A stretch of 64,000 bases of DNA from Lactiplantibacillus daowaiensis (GTDB taxonomy: Bacteria > Bacillota > Bacilli > Lactobacillales > Lactobacillaceae), in NCBI RefSeq assembly GCF_005405085.1, contig NZ_BJDJ01000002.1:186001-250000 (forward strand), given 5' to 3'. Numbering within the stretch: position 1 is the first letter of the stretch; each line of letters begins with the position of its first letter. Shown here piece after piece: positions 1-10,517 of the stretch. The position numbers were made by a program, and so were the translations under genes. Under the pieces are notes generated by a model. It worked only from the letters and a program-made list of their open reading frames with translations. It did not search any database and had not been told where the DNA came from.

Positions 1-347
1 TTTTGTGCATTTTCAGCAACCATCAGGGCTACTTTTTCGGGTGTGTCGGGAACTGGTTCAACGTTTGGCATCGCACCAACCGTCGTAAAGCCACCATGAG
101 CTGCGGCCATCGTCCCGGTATCAATCGTTTCTTTATCAGTCAACCCAGGTTCACGTAAATGCACATGCACATCGACTAAACCGGGTGTCACAAAATGTTT
201 GCCCGCACAAATCACGTGGTCCGCAGCGCCATATTTGGTATGCAACTCATGCCCCATCGCTTCAATATGACCGTTTTCAATCAGAATATCCGTTAACGTT
301 AAGTGGCCGGCTTCTAAGACCTTGGCATCTTTAATTAAAGTTGACAT
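1..347 (-). CDS. pyrC: Dihydroorotase, N-terminal part (cut by window edge)
   Basis: Dihydroorotase converts carbamoyl-aspartate to dihydroorotate, the third step of cytosolic UMP synthesis. Only the first 115 or so codons lie in the window. The metal-binding HVH sits at residues 61-63 inside [10 protein letters not shown], the hallmark of the amidohydrolase fold in this enzyme, followed by a conserved [11 protein letters not shown] stretch. The ATG at 345-347 has AGGAG on the minus strand just upstream and overlaps the end of pyrB by 17 bases, so translation is probably coupled. It belongs to the pyrR-pyrB-pyrC transcript and should be controlled by the two PyrR attenuators upstream. Confidence 0.95.
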   Translation of the reverse strand, partial: MSTLIKDAKVLEAGHLTLTDILIENGHIEAMGHELHTKYGAADHVICAGKHFVTPGLVDVHVHLREPGLTDKETIDTGTMAAAHGGFTTVGAMPNVEPVPDTPEKVALMVAENAQ

Positions 348-1287
348 TTTTTATCTCCTCCAATTGGTGACTATCTAACAATCCGCGTTGAACTAAGACG
401 TGGGCAACCATGGCCATCCGAATATACATGCCATTGGTCATTTGTTGAAAGATCCGTGACTGGGGTGCTTCAACTAAGTCACTGGCTAACTCGACCCCAC
501 GATTAACCGGCGCTGGATGCATGATGATCGCTTGTTTTGGCATTTTCGCAGCACGTTCAACCGTTAAGCCATATTGTTGATGATAAGCTTGGGCGTCAAA
601 GTCTGCATTCTTAGCTTGTGGTAATCGTTCATGTTGTACCCGTAAGAGCATCATGACATCCATCTCGCCAACTAACTCATCAATCGGGCGATACGTGCCG
701 TAAGCGGCAAAATCGTCATTGAACCAAGCTTCTGGTCCACTGAAGTAAACTTCCGCGCCAAGTTGAGTTAATAGTGTCATATTGGAACGCGCTACCCGTG
801 AATGTTGTAAATCACCAACAATCGCAATCTTTAACCCATCAAAGTGACCAAATTCTTCGTAAATCGTTAGCATATCAAGTAATGATTGTGACGGATGTTG
901 ACCGCTACCATCGCCGGCATTGATCAAGCTCATCGGTAATTGCGCGTCAATCAATGGTTGATAATAGTTATCGTGTGGATGGCGAATAACGGCTAAATCA
1001 ACCCCAATAGCTTGAATCGTCTTCAAGGTATCCAGCAAACTTTCACCCTTCGTGACCGAACTCGTCTTGGGATCAAATGGAATTACTTGCATCCCTAACC
1101 GACGTTCTGCCATTTCAAAACTGGTATGGGTCCGTGTACTATTTTCAAAGAATAAATTCATCGCAAACGCTGGACGTTTCAAAGTCACCGTTAAGCCTTG
1201 CTTAAACGCTTGGGCCAAGTGAATAAAATGCATCACGTCCTGGTTATTAAATTGGTCTACACTGACAAGATAATTAGTTGCTTGCAT
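331..1287 (-). CDS. pyrB: Aspartate carbamoyltransferase catalytic subunit
   Basis: Catalyses carbamoyl phosphate plus L-aspartate to N-carbamoyl-aspartate, the committed step of pyrimidine synthesis. The 318-residue length fits the unregulated Gram-positive enzyme. STRTHT near residues 50-55 is the carbamoyl-phosphate loop, and HPSQSLLD and HPAPVNRG are the other family signatures. An in-frame ATG at 1318-1320 exists but would add a basic [10 protein letters not shown] leader that overlaps the attenuator and has no ribosome site. The ATG at 1285-1287 follows AGAAGGAG and matches the family start. No pyrI regulatory subunit is seen. Confidence 0.97.
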   Translation of the reverse strand: MQATNYLVSVDQFNNQDVMHFIHLAQAFKQGLTVTLKRPAFAMNLFFENSTRTHTSFEMAERRLGMQVIPFDPKTSSVTKGESLLDTLKTIQAIGVDLAVIRHPHDNYYQPLIDAQLPMSLINAGDGSGQHPSQSLLDMLTIYEEFGHFDGLKIAIVGDLQHSRVARSNMTLLTQLGAEVYFSGPEAWFNDDFAAYGTYRPIDELVGEMDVMMLLRVQHERLPQAKNADFDAQAYHQQYGLTVERAAKMPKQAIIMHPAPVNRGVELASDLVEAPQSRIFQQMTNGMYIRMAMVAHVLVQRGLLDSHQLEEIKNVNFN

Positions 1288-1322
1288 GCTCTTTTGCCGT
1301 CTCCTTCTGTTTTTTTCCAAAG

Positions 1323-1420
1323 AAAAAAGTCTAGCTCCTGCAATTTGCTTGCAAAGAGGCTAGACTCCGATTAATCGACCACGCATGGTCAAACCGTTTC
1401 GTTCCTCTCTGGAAACAATT
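1323..1420 (-). promoter_or_regulatory. PyrR-responsive attenuator in the pyrR-pyrB gap
   Basis: On the minus strand a PyrR-loop-like segment (CCAGAGAGGAACGAAACGG, about 1393-1412) is followed by an intrinsic terminator with stem GTCTAGCCTC/GAGCTAGAC and a T-run (1323-1367). The CCAGAGAGG core resembles the Bacillus PyrR binding loop. The expected mechanism is that PyrR with UMP stabilises the anti-antiterminator and lets the terminator form, reducing pyrB and downstream expression. The motifs are seen directly; the mechanism comes from the family. Confidence 0.88.
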
Positions 1421-1440
1421 AAATGGTTAATGATTCAAAT

Positions 1441-2106
<666 letters not shown>

Positions 2107-2130
2107 AAAGGTGCTTGTTTAATTGCAATA

Positions 2131-2159
2131 AGTGTAACTAAATGTGTCGAACGTGTCAA
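2131..2159 (-). promoter_or_regulatory. Promoter of the pyrR-pyrB-pyrC operon
   Basis: Minus strand TTGACA (2154-2159) and TACACT (2131-2136) are separated by 17 bases, a near-consensus sigma-A promoter. It lies about 25 bases before the PyrR loop, so the attenuator is at the very start of the transcript. Confidence 0.85.
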
Positions 2160-2348
2160 GGGGGAGATTCGACTTTAACGCGCAAGCCGATCAATTGCCG
2201 CACCGATTCGTTGAACAGCCACCTCACTTCATTAATATGATGAGCCAAAAATGCATCATCCGCGATCAAGTTAATGTAAATTCACGGTCACAGTTTGTTA
2301 AACCAGCCAATTATTTCATACTATTTTAATCTATTTTTCATTTATTTA

Positions 2349-2377
2349 TAGTCAAACTACCAAATTATCGGTATACT
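2349..2377 (+). promoter_or_regulatory. Probable promoter of the PucR-family regulator gene
   Basis: TATACT at 2372-2377 is a strong -10 element; TAGTCA at 2349-2354 is a 4/6 match to a -35 with 17-base spacing. The region between it and the pyr promoter (2160-2348) contains nothing else I can support. Confidence 0.6.
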
Positions 2378-2414
2378 ACTTGTGAAAGATAACCAATTTT
2401 TAGGGGGATACGCC

Positions 2415-4004
2415 ATGCGTTTACAAACACTTTTACAAACTCCAGCCATGCAACAGATGCGGGTCGTTGCAGGTGAACGCGGTCTGAAGCGAGAAATCAA
2501 CAATATCGGCATGATCGAATCACCTGATATTGCCGACTTTTTAAAAGCCCATCAATTTCTCATTACTAACGGCTATCCTTTCATTAATACGACGACCAAT
2601 CCAACGGCTTTAATCGAAGCCATGAATCAAGCTAACTGTGCCGGACTGGGCTTTAAGGATCGTCGTTATGTCGATCATTTGCCCAGTGATGTCATTGACC
2701 TTGCCAACGAACTCGATTTTCCAATTATCGTGACACCCGCTGACGAGTTGATTTCAGAAACGATGCGCAACATGTTAACCATCATTTTGAACTCCCAAAC
2801 TGACGAACTTAGTCACATCGTGCAAGTTAATCAGACTTTGGCGGACTTATTAATTAAAGACCCGACTGATACGACCGTACTCAATAAATGTACCGAACTG
2901 ATTGGTCATCCCTTGTTTTTAATGGATAGTCATTTTCGGGTAGTCAGTGCCTCGCAAAATTTACCCATGACGCGCAGTGCCTTAACTGACTTTTTACGTA
3001 ATCAAACTAAAATCGATTATTTCAATCTACATACCCGGACAACCGTCGCCTACAACCATGATCAATTGACGATTATTCCGCTCTTTTCAGCCTATAAAGA
3101 AAATAAAGCCTTTGTAGGGGTCTTAAATCTAGATCCCCAAAATTCAACCGACCAAATGTTAGCCCAAGTCGTTTTAAATTCGTTAAGCTTCGTTAACAGT
3201 CGCGTCGACATGTTAAATGAATCCGCCTTTCGGAATCAAAGTGGGTTCTATCTAAATGTCATGGATGGGGGGATTTCTAATGACCTGGTCAATAAGACCT
3301 TAAAATCGCGGGGAATCGAACCAACCACTAAGTTTCACTGTGCCACCATTTTAGTGACCACGCACCACCAAACCTTGTTGAGCAACCATTTATTGGAACA
3401 GGTCCAACAGCTCACTCTGTGGTTCATTAAAGAATATCAAGCCGATGTCATTGCATTTTCTTTAAAGCAGCAACTGGTCTTACTCATTAACGACGATCAA
3501 GATGCCCAACACTTTTTAGCGGCCTTGGTCAACTTTATCCAGCCTAAATTAGATAAACAAGCCCGTTTGATTGCTGGTTATAGTTACTCGACTTTGCCCC
3601 TGACGGAACTCGCCACGATTTACAACGAGGCCGCCGAAGCACTCGCTTTAAGTAAAAATAGCCCGCACGCCATTACGATTTACCGACCAAAATATGTGAA
3701 AGAATTGATTTCCTTAATTCCTAGTAACGAGGCCAAGTCATTTGTGGAACGCGTTTTGGGTGGTTTAGTTGGTGGCGTCAGTGCTAATGAACAGTTAAAC
3801 CTCTTAAACACCTTATATGGTTATTTTTATTACCATCAAAATATTGCCGAAGTGGCTGGTCACTTGTCAATTCACCGTAATACCGTGATTTATCGCTTGA
3901 AAAAAATCGAAAAGATGTTGCGTCTAAACCTAGATGATCCCGAACAAACCCAAACACTCGAAATGGCTGTCTTATTGTGGCATAACCGCCAAATACAAAA
4001 GTGA
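2415..4004 (+). CDS. PucR-family transcriptional regulator
   Basis: A 529-residue regulator of the PucR/CdaR group. The first 120 or so residues match the PucR N-terminal ligand domain (MIESPDIADFLKAHQFLITN). The middle is a GGDEF-like-fold effector region, and the end (LSIHRNTVIYRLKKIEKML, about residues 480-500) is the PucR C-terminal helix-turn-helix. A longer frame begins at 2382, but the ATG at 2415 directly follows GGGGGATACGCC and gives the family start. The B. subtilis homologue controls purine catabolism, and this gene sits directly upstream of a riboswitch-controlled purine permease, so control of purine uptake or use is a reasonable inference. The ligand is unknown. Confidence 0.85.
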   Translation: MRLQTLLQTPAMQQMRVVAGERGLKREINNIGMIESPDIADFLKAHQFLITNGYPFINTTTNPTALIEAMNQANCAGLGFKDRRYVDHLPSDVIDLANELDFPIIVTPADELISETMRNMLTIILNSQTDELSHIVQVNQTLADLLIKDPTDTTVLNKCTELIGHPLFLMDSHFRVVSASQNLPMTRSALTDFLRNQTKIDYFNLHTRTTVAYNHDQLTIIPLFSAYKENKAFVGVLNLDPQNSTDQMLAQVVLNSLSFVNSRVDMLNESAFRNQSGFYLNVMDGGISNDLVNKTLKSRGIEPTTKFHCATILVTTHHQTLLSNHLLEQVQQLTLWFIKEYQADVIAFSLKQQLVLLINDDQDAQHFLAALVNFIQPKLDKQARLIAGYSYSTLPLTELATIYNEAAEALALSKNSPHAITIYRPKYVKELISLIPSNEAKSFVERVLGGLVGGVSANEQLNLLNTLYGYFYYHQNIAEVAGHLSIHRNTVIYRLKKIEKMLRLNLDDPEQTQTLEMAVLLWHNRQIQK

Positions 4005-4068
4005 ACGTTTTCATTTTCAACATTAGCTAGACTCGCGATTTCACGAACATTAATTTGTTCAATTCTGT

Positions 4069-4097
4069 TTGTATTCGGTTTTCATCTATGTTAAAAT
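4069..4097 (+). promoter_or_regulatory. Promoter of the riboswitch-permease unit
   Basis: TTGTAT (4069-4074) and TAAAAT (4092-4097) with 17-base spacing, ending about 22 bases before the riboswitch aptamer. Confidence 0.6.
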
Positions 4098-4119
4098 TAT
4101 CCCATTCAAATACGAGTAA

Positions 4120-4226
4120 TTGCCTATATAATGTCATGATATGGATGACGAGTTTCTACCCAACGCCGTAAACGTTGGACTATAAGCAAACGAGGCCATC
4201 CCGTTTGCCCGGGGTGGCCTTTTTTT
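4120..4226 (+). promoter_or_regulatory. Purine riboswitch (guanine/xanthine type) with terminator
   Basis: The aptamer spans 4120-4189. P1 pairs TTGC with GCAA, and the conserved junction and loop segments ATATGG, GTTTCTACC, CCGTAAA and GACTAT are all present. The pyrimidine that selects the ligand is C in GACTAT, which marks guanine/hypoxanthine/xanthine recognition rather than adenine. The expression platform is a strong terminator, stem AGGCCATCCCG/CGGGGTGGCCT with seven T (4193-4226). By family precedent ligand binding should turn the downstream permease off. Confidence 0.95.
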
Positions 4227-4261
4227 CAGGCAGTTTCGCAGAATTGAGGAGGAAGATTTTT

Positions 4262-5602
4262 TTGAAGGAAGTAACCACGACGCCAAAAATCTCCAACGTC
4301 AAAGCGGCGATTTTAGGGTTTCAGCATTTATTAGCGATGTATTCAGGTGACGTGTTAGTCCCCTTATTGATTGGTGCCGCATTACATTTTAGTCAACAAC
4401 AAATGACTTACTTAGTTTCAATCGATATTTTCATGTGTGGGATTGCGACATTACTACAATTAAAACGGACCCCCTTAACTGGGATTGGGCTACCAGTCGT
4501 CTTAGGCTGTGCCGTGCAAGCAGTCAATCCGCTGATTCAAATTGGTAAAACTTACGGTTTGGGCACGATGTATGGTTCCATTATTGGTGCCGGTATTTTT
4601 ATCTTTTTAATTGCTGGGTTATTTTCAAAAATCAAGAGCCTCTTTCCACCAGTGGTCACTGGGTCATTAATTACCATTATCGGTTTTACCTTAATCCCAG
4701 TTGGGTTTCAAAACTTGGGTGGTGGCGACGCGACCGCCAAAGATTTCGGTAACTTGCCAGCACTCGGCATTGGCTTTTTAACAATTGCCATTATTTTATT
4801 AATCAATGTTTTTGCGAAAGGGTTCTTAAAATCCGTTGCCATCTTAATTGGGATTTTAGCTGGGACATTGCTAGCAGGTGCCTTTGGCATGGTCTCCTTA
4901 AAACCGGTTGCCGAAGCCAGTTGGTTCCATTTACCAACCCTCTTTTACTTTGGGACGCCGCACTTTGAGTGGTCTTCAGTTTTAACGATGATTTTAGTCT
5001 CACTAACCACGATGGTTGAATCAACGGGGGTCTTCTTTGCTTTAGGTGATATTACCGGTCGTAAGATCGAAAGTGATGATTTAAAACGCGGTTATCGTGC
5101 CGAAGGGATTGCCGTTATTTTAGGCGGTTTGTTCAACACCTTTCCTTACTCGACTTTCTCTGAAAACGTCGGCGTCTTACAATTATCAGGCGTCAAAACC
5201 CGTAAGCCGATTTACTTCTCTGCCATTTTCCTGATCTTCTTAGGGCTTTTGCCTAAGATTGGGGCTTTAGCAACCGTTATTCCAGACCCAGTTTTAGGGG
5301 GCGCCATGGTCGTGATGTTCGGGATCGTTGGGGTTCAAGGGATTCGGATGTTGGCACAAGTTGACTTCCGCAATAACAACAACTTGCTCGTTTCGGCGGT
5401 CTCAATTGGCTTAGGTTTAGGTGTTACCGTTGAAACCAATATCTTCCAATTTTTACCAAACGCCTTACAAATCATGTTAAGTAACGGGGTTGTCGTTGGG
5501 AGTTTAGCCGCGGTCTTATTGAACCTCTTATTCAATCGTCATGCCGTTGAGAAAAAGGTCGATGATGAAAGCATCGGTTTAAATGAAACTGAAGAAAATT
5601 AA
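4262..5602 (+). CDS. pbuX: NCS2-family nucleobase permease, probably xanthine permease
   Basis: A 446-residue polytopic membrane protein of the nucleobase:cation symporter-2 family (GFQHLLAMYSGDVLVPLLIG near the start is typical), which imports xanthine, uric acid or uracil with protons. The long frame starts at 4175, but those codons lie inside the riboswitch and terminator. TTG at 4262-4264 follows GAGGAGGAAG by a good distance and starts where the homology begins. The guanine-type riboswitch directly upstream argues for xanthine over uracil as substrate. A terminator follows at 5613, so it is probably transcribed alone. Confidence 0.88.
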   Translation: MKEVTTTPKISNVKAAILGFQHLLAMYSGDVLVPLLIGAALHFSQQQMTYLVSIDIFMCGIATLLQLKRTPLTGIGLPVVLGCAVQAVNPLIQIGKTYGLGTMYGSIIGAGIFIFLIAGLFSKIKSLFPPVVTGSLITIIGFTLIPVGFQNLGGGDATAKDFGNLPALGIGFLTIAIILLINVFAKGFLKSVAILIGILAGTLLAGAFGMVSLKPVAEASWFHLPTLFYFGTPHFEWSSVLTMILVSLTTMVESTGVFFALGDITGRKIESDDLKRGYRAEGIAVILGGLFNTFPYSTFSENVGVLQLSGVKTRKPIYFSAIFLIFLGLLPKIGALATVIPDPVLGGAMVVMFGIVGVQGIRMLAQVDFRNNNNLLVSAVSIGLGLGVTVETNIFQFLPNALQIMLSNGVVVGSLAAVLLNLLFNRHAVEKKVDDESIGLNETEEN

Positions 5603-5612
5603 ATCACCAGTT

Positions 5613-5646
5613 AAGCTAGACAGCCCACGGGTTGCCTAGCTTTTTT
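5613..5646 (+). terminator. Terminator after the xanthine-type permease
   Basis: Hairpin GCTAGACAGCCC/GGGTTGCCTAGC followed by six T. Confidence 0.9.
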
Positions 5647-5759
5647 GTTGCCCGCTAATAATCGGTTGGTACAAATTTTGTTATTCACGTAAAAAGCAGT
5701 ATGTTATACTGAATAATTGTTGAATTGTTAACTTTTTATTATGTTAGGAGCGGGAGACA

Positions 5760-7064
5760 ATTTTAGAGCAATTATTTCATTTGCGGGAAAACCGCACTTC
5801 AGTCCGTCGTGAACTGATTGGTGGCCTGACAACTTTTCTGGCCATGTCATATATCTTAGCCGTAAACCCCGAACTATTAGGGAGTGCCGGCATGAGCAAG
5901 ACGGCGGTCTTTACGGCCACCGTGTTAGCAGCTATCGTCGGTTGTTTATTGATGGGACTTATCGCCAACTTTCCAGTGGCTTTAGCTCCCGGAATGGGTT
6001 TAAACGCCTTCTTCACTTATACCGTGGTGCAAGAATGGCACATTCCATGGCAGACTGCCTTAGCCGGTGTCTTGGTTGCTGGGATTTTATTCATCTTATT
6101 AACGTTATCCAAGCTGCGTGATAAGTTAATTAACTTAATTCCCAGTGCGTTAAAATATGCCGTTTCAGCTGGGATTGGTTTATTTATTGCCTTTTCTGGC
6201 TTACAAACGTCAGGGATTATCGTGGCTAACAAATCTAATGCCGTGGCTTTAGGTAACTTACACAGCCCAACGGTTTTACTTGCGATCTTTGGGATTATCG
6301 TCGGCGTGATGTTAGTGACTGCCAACGTCACCGGGGGGATTTTCTGGGGCATGTTCATTACAGCCGCTGTTGGGATGATCTTTGGGGTGATTCCATTGCC
6401 AACCGGGATCGTTAGTGGCGTGCCAAGTGTTCAACCAATCTTTGGTGCCGCGGTTACCCATCTTGGTCAAATCAATTCGTTTCAAATGATCATCGTCATT
6501 TTAACGTTCTTTATTATTGGGCTATTTGATACCTCGGGGACTTTGGTCGGTGTTGCGACCGAAGCTGGGATGGTTGATCATAAAACCGGTGAAGTCAAAG
6601 GCGTTGGTAAAGCGTTATTCAGTGGTGCCTTAGCGACCACAATCGGGGCCATTTTTGGGACTTCCCCAACGACGGCCTATGTCGAATCGACTTCCGGTGT
6701 TGCCGTTGGCGCGCGAACTGGGCTCTCATCTGTATTTACAGCCTTATTGTTCGTTATTGCTGCCTTTTTCTCACCCGTTTTAACCGTGATTACATCCGCA
6801 GTAACCGCTTCGGCATTAATCATCGTCGGGATTTTGATGTTATCAAACGTCCAATATATTGATTGGACAAAATTTGAAATCGCGGTACCAGCCTTCTTCA
6901 CCATGATTATGATGCTATTAACTTATAGTATTTCAGAAGGGCTTGCCGTTGGATTCATTTTCTACCCGATCACCATGTCAGTTAAAGGCCGTTGGCGTGA
7001 AGTCAACGCGTTAATGTGGGCGATGATGGTCATCTTTATCTTATATTTCGCCTTTGTGGCTTAA
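5760..7064 (+). CDS. pbuG: AzgA/PbuG-type guanine-hypoxanthine (adenine) permease
   Basis: A polytopic transporter of the AzgA-like NCS2 subgroup, with RRELIGGLTTFLAMSYILAV near the start and APGMGLNAFF, the family signature. It imports hypoxanthine, guanine or adenine. The start is odd: the first standard start codon is TTG at 5781, with no ribosome site at a usable distance. AGGAG (5746-5750) lies 9 bases before an in-frame ATT at 5760, and the extra residues LEQLFHL align with the N-terminus of B. subtilis PbuG. I therefore prefer ATT, giving 434 residues; TTG at 5781 would give 427. A TATACT -10 lies at 5705-5710. No riboswitch is present. Confidence 0.85.
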   Translation: MLEQLFHLRENRTSVRRELIGGLTTFLAMSYILAVNPELLGSAGMSKTAVFTATVLAAIVGCLLMGLIANFPVALAPGMGLNAFFTYTVVQEWHIPWQTALAGVLVAGILFILLTLSKLRDKLINLIPSALKYAVSAGIGLFIAFSGLQTSGIIVANKSNAVALGNLHSPTVLLAIFGIIVGVMLVTANVTGGIFWGMFITAAVGMIFGVIPLPTGIVSGVPSVQPIFGAAVTHLGQINSFQMIIVILTFFIIGLFDTSGTLVGVATEAGMVDHKTGEVKGVGKALFSGALATTIGAIFGTSPTTAYVESTSGVAVGARTGLSSVFTALLFVIAAFFSPVLTVITSAVTASALIIVGILMLSNVQYIDWTKFEIAVPAFFTMIMMLLTYSISEGLAVGFIFYPITMSVKGRWREVNALMWAMMVIFILYFAFVA

Positions 7065-7066
7065 TC

Positions 7067-7113
7067 AAAAAACGGTTTACTTAACCATGATGGTGGTTAA
7101 GTAAACCGTTTTT
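7067..7113. terminator. Bidirectional terminator between pbuG and purD
   Basis: A 20-bp near-perfect stem (AACGGTTTACTTAACCA with its complement) flanked by A-run and T-run, able to end both convergent transcripts. Confidence 0.92.
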
Positions 7114-7136
7114 GTGTACCCGCACTTCATTCAGGC

Positions 7137-8378
7137 TTAAAACGTGATTGGTTGTAGTCCCTTATCGCCAATATCATGTCGATAAACTAATGACCCAGTT
7201 TCTAGTTGTGACAATTGCTGATACACCGCTGTTTGAGCAGCCGTTAATGTTGCCGCTTTAGCAGTGACCATCATCACTCGACCACCAGCACTCACTAAGT
7301 GTGCCGGCGTACCAGCAACACTAGCGTAGTCAGCACCTGCCACCGTCGGCACTGGCACCCCTTTGGTAGGTTCACCGGGATAGCCTGGTGCGGCCAAGAC
7401 GACACCCAGATAGGTTGCCGCGGTTTGCCAGCGCACCGTTGGTTGGCGATGTTGCAACAGGTCAACAATCACTTGGTAGAAGTCACCTTCCAGTTGGGGC
7501 AATAAGATCTGGGTTTCTGGATCACCTAGACGCAAATTATATTCAATAACTTGGACCCCGTGAGCCGTTAAAATACCACCAACATAGATGACACCTTCAA
7601 AACTCAACCCATCGGCTTTTAATCCTTTGATCGTGGGCTCAATAATTGTGGCAACCGTTTGTTGCACAATCTCTGGGGTAATTTGTGGCACGGGCGAATA
7701 CGCCCCCATGCCCCCAGTATTAGGGCCTTTGTCATGATCAGCCAACCGTTTATGGTCTTGGGCCGTCGGTAACAAAACATACTGGTCACCACCCACTAAA
7801 ACCATTTGTGAGAACTCAAAGCCGGCAACAAACGCTTCAATCAACACCGTATCGGTCTGGTCAAAAGCGGCAGTTAAGGCTTGTTCTGCTTGGGCATGAC
7901 TCGTTGCCACCGTTACCCCTTTGCCAGCGGCTAAGCCATCCACTTTAATAACTTGCGGTAGCGCCGCCGTTTGACTATAGGCAATGGCCGCTTGTAACTC
8001 ATGATATAACTGATAAGCGGCCGTTGGAATCTGGTGACGCTGCATAAAGGATTTGGCAAATACCTTAGAGCTTTCCAACTGGGCTGCGGCTTGATGGGGG
8101 CCAAAAATAGCCAGTCCAGCCGCTTGAAAATAGTCGACAATCCCAGCGGCTAATGGAACTTCGGGGCCGACAAACGTTAAATCAATCGTGTTTTGACGGA
8201 CAAAGTCAGTTAAACTTGCAAAATCCATAGCCGCAATCGCAACTGTCTGAATGCCATCAAGCGTCATACCAGGGTTTCCCGGGGCACAATACACCGCGCT
8301 CACTTGGGAACTTGCTAACATTGCTTTAGCAATGGCATGTTCCCGACCACCGTTTCCAATTACCAATACTGTTGCCAT
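7137..8378 (-). CDS. purD: Phosphoribosylamine-glycine ligase
   Basis: GAR synthetase joins phosphoribosylamine to glycine with ATP, step 2 of IMP synthesis. The 413-residue protein has the N-terminal [14 protein letters not shown] loop, an ATP-grasp core and the C-terminal lid; [21 protein letters not shown] is diagnostic. The frame runs nine codons further upstream, but AGGAGG on the minus strand precedes the ATG at 8376-8378 at the right distance. It is the last gene of the pur operon. Confidence 0.97.
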   Translation of the reverse strand: MATVLVIGNGGREHAIAKAMLASSQVSAVYCAPGNPGMTLDGIQTVAIAAMDFASLTDFVRQNTIDLTFVGPEVPLAAGIVDYFQAAGLAIFGPHQAAAQLESSKVFAKSFMQRHQIPTAAYQLYHELQAAIAYSQTAALPQVIKVDGLAAGKGVTVATSHAQAEQALTAAFDQTDTVLIEAFVAGFEFSQMVLVGGDQYVLLPTAQDHKRLADHDKGPNTGGMGAYSPVPQITPEIVQQTVATIIEPTIKGLKADGLSFEGVIYVGGILTAHGVQVIEYNLRLGDPETQILLPQLEGDFYQVIVDLLQHRQPTVRWQTAATYLGVVLAAPGYPGEPTKGVPVPTVAGADYASVAGTPAHLVSAGGRVMMVTAKAATLTAAQTAVYQQLSQLETGSLVYRHDIGDKGLQPITF

Positions 8379-8405
8379 CTTACCGCCTCCTTTACTTAAG
8401 TTCAA

Positions 8406-9938
8406 TTAATGCCGGAAATGCCGGACACCTGTTGTGACCATTGCAATGCCATATTTATCCGCCATATCAATCGAATCCTGATCACGAATACTCCCACCAG
8501 GTTGCACGATAGCGCGAATCCCATGTTGAGCCGCAAATTCGACACAGTCATTCATTGGGAAAAACGCATCCGAAGCTAAAATGGCATTTTCATAACCTGG
8601 TTTACTCATGGCTTTTTCAATCGCGATTTTAGTTGAATCAATCCGATTCATTTGGCCTGAACCAACACCCAAGGTCCGATCAGCGGTTGTCACCACAATC
8701 GCATTACTCTTCACATGTTTGACCACTTGTTGGCCAAAGGCTAATGCCTTCAATTGCGCCGCCGTTGGTTGTTGTTTCGTCACCACCGTAAAGTCAGCTG
8801 GCGCTTCAAATTTAGCATCTACTTCTTGACGTAATAAGCCCCCGCCAACTGAAATCGTTTCAAACTTATCAGCAGTATGCGCTTGATCAAAGTCAACGGT
8901 CAATAACCGCAAATTTTTCTTTTTAGCTAAAACCGCATAGGCATCGTCGTCGAAGCTTGGTGCAATAATGATTTCCAAGAATAATTGATGCATCTTTTCA
9001 GCCGTTGCTAAATCAACCGGACGATTAGCGGCAATAATCCCACCAAAGATTGAAATCGAGTCAGCCGCATAAGCTTTATCCCAGGCTTGTTCTAGGTTAT
9101 CCCCTAGGCCAACGCCGCATGGATTCATGTGCTTCATCGCGACAATCGCGGGTTGATCGTATTCACTGACCATTCGTAAAGCCGCATCGGCATCTTTAAT
9201 ATTGTTATAGGATAATTCCTTACCATGCAATTGTTGCGCATTAGTGATGGAGAATGGCGTTGGTAGGGCATTTTCATAAAAGGCCGCTTGTTGATGACTG
9301 TTTTCACCATACCGCAAGGCTTGTTTCTTATCGTAAGTCAACGTCAACTTAGCTGGAAATTCGTCAGTCGTCAAATATTGGGCAATCAAGGCATCATAGG
9401 CAGCGGTGTGTTGGAACACTTTAGCTGCCAGTCGTTGCCGGAACGTTGGCGTAATCGCATCGTCAGCCAAGGCCTTGAGGACGGCTTGATAATCAGCTGG
9501 ATCAACGATTGGCAAGACCGCCGCAAAGTTTTTCGCAGCCGAACGTAACATCGATGGGCCACCGATATCAATTTGTTCGATAGCTTCAGCCTGCGTCACA
9601 TCGGGTTGTTGAATGGTTGCTTTAAATGGATATAAATTAACCACGACCATATCAATTGGCGTAATCCCAGCGTCTTTTAATTGTGCCATATGGGCTGGCA
9701 CATCGCGCCGCGCCAATAAGCCCGCATGGACATTTGGATGTAAGGTCTTGACCCGTCCATCCAACATCTCTGGAAAACCAGTGACGGTTTCAATGCCAAT
9801 AACTGGAATTCCAGCAGCTTCTAAGGCATTTTTAGTCCCCCCCGTGGAAACCAGTTCATAATCTAATTGCACTAATCCTTTTGCAAAATCCGTTAATCCT
9901 TGTTTATCAGATACACTTAATAAGGCCCGTTTTGTCAT
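8406..9938 (-). CDS. purH: Bifunctional AICAR transformylase / IMP cyclohydrolase
   Basis: Performs the last two steps to IMP: formylation of AICAR with 10-formyl-THF, then ring closure. The 510 residues comprise an N-terminal MGS-like cyclohydrolase domain ([29 protein letters not shown]) and the larger transformylase domain with the catalytic K-H pair in [18 protein letters not shown] lies 8 bases before the ATG. It is one base from purN and 27 bases from purD. Confidence 0.97.
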   Translation of the reverse strand: MTKRALLSVSDKQGLTDFAKGLVQLDYELVSTGGTKNALEAAGIPVIGIETVTGFPEMLDGRVKTLHPNVHAGLLARRDVPAHMAQLKDAGITPIDMVVVNLYPFKATIQQPDVTQAEAIEQIDIGGPSMLRSAAKNFAAVLPIVDPADYQAVLKALADDAITPTFRQRLAAKVFQHTAAYDALIAQYLTTDEFPAKLTLTYDKKQALRYGENSHQQAAFYENALPTPFSITNAQQLHGKELSYNNIKDADAALRMVSEYDQPAIVAMKHMNPCGVGLGDNLEQAWDKAYAADSISIFGGIIAANRPVDLATAEKMHQLFLEIIIAPSFDDDAYAVLAKKKNLRLLTVDFDQAHTADKFETISVGGGLLRQEVDAKFEAPADFTVVTKQQPTAAQLKALAFGQQVVKHVKSNAIVVTTADRTLGVGSGQMNRIDSTKIAIEKAMSKPGYENAILASDAFFPMNDCVEFAAQHGIRAIVQPGGSIRDQDSIDMADKYGIAMVTTGVRHFRH

Positions 9939-10517
9939 TTAAATAGCTCCTTCATTAATGAGTGACTGTAAGACGTCTGGATAAAATTGATGTTCCACGG
10001 TGTGAATCCGGGTGGCTAAACTAGTGAGGGTATCATCTGGTTTTACCGCCACTGGTCGTTGGCCAATAATCTGACCGGTATCAATCCCGGCATCGATATA
10101 GTGAATCGTGACACCCGTTTCAGTGACCCCTGCAGCAAACGCATCTTCAATGCCATGCCGACCAGGAAAATGTGGTAATAAAGCTGGGTGAATATTCAAG
10201 ATACGATGAGGATAGGCATTTAATAACGTTGGGCCAATAATCCGCATATAACCGGCCAATAGAATCGCATCCACCTGCGCTTTTTGTAACGCCGTTAAGA
10301 TGATCTGCTCAGCCGCCGCCTTATTGGCGTAATCATGAAAATCGACGATTAACACCGGGACATTTAAGGCCTGCGCCTTTTGGATCACGGGGGCTTTAGG
10401 TTGATCGCAAATCAGTAAGGCAATCGTAGCCGGAATTGGGCGTGTTTTTATTGCATCGTGTAGCGCAATAAAGTTTGTCCCGTTGCCAGAAGCAAAAACA
10501 GCAAGTTGCTTAAGCAT
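9939..10517 (-). CDS. purN: Phosphoribosylglycinamide formyltransferase (folate dependent)
   Basis: GAR transformylase, step 3 of IMP synthesis, using 10-formyl-tetrahydrofolate. The 192-residue protein has LAVFASGNGTNF at the substrate end and the catalytic triad region: N and H in LNIHPALLPHFPG, and D in YIDAGIDTGQI. The ATG at 10515-10517 follows GAGGAGGCAGCGC on the minus strand and overlaps the purM end by 8 bases, indicating coupled translation. Confidence 0.96.
   Translation of the reverse strand: MLKQLAVFASGNGTNFIALHDAIKTRPIPATIALLICDQPKAPVIQKAQALNVPVLIVDFHDYANKAAAEQIILTALQKAQVDAILLAGYMRIIGPTLLNAYPHRILNIHPALLPHFPGRHGIEDAFAAGVTETGVTIHYIDAGIDTGQIIGQRPVAVKPDDTLTSLATRIHTVEHQFYPDVLQSLINEGAI

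Noticed and set aside
331..1320. Longer pyrB start with [10 protein letters not shown] leader
   Set aside because: The extra codons overlap the attenuator terminator's end and lack a ribosome site; the family starts at the ATG at 1287.
2144..2329. A 61-codon open frame between the pyr promoter and the PucR gene
   Set aside because: It begins inside the minus-strand pyr promoter, has no ribosome site, and shows no recognisable protein features.
4175..4261. Extended N-terminus of the xanthine-type permease
   Set aside because: These codons are the riboswitch 3' end and terminator, which must be non-coding for the switch to work.
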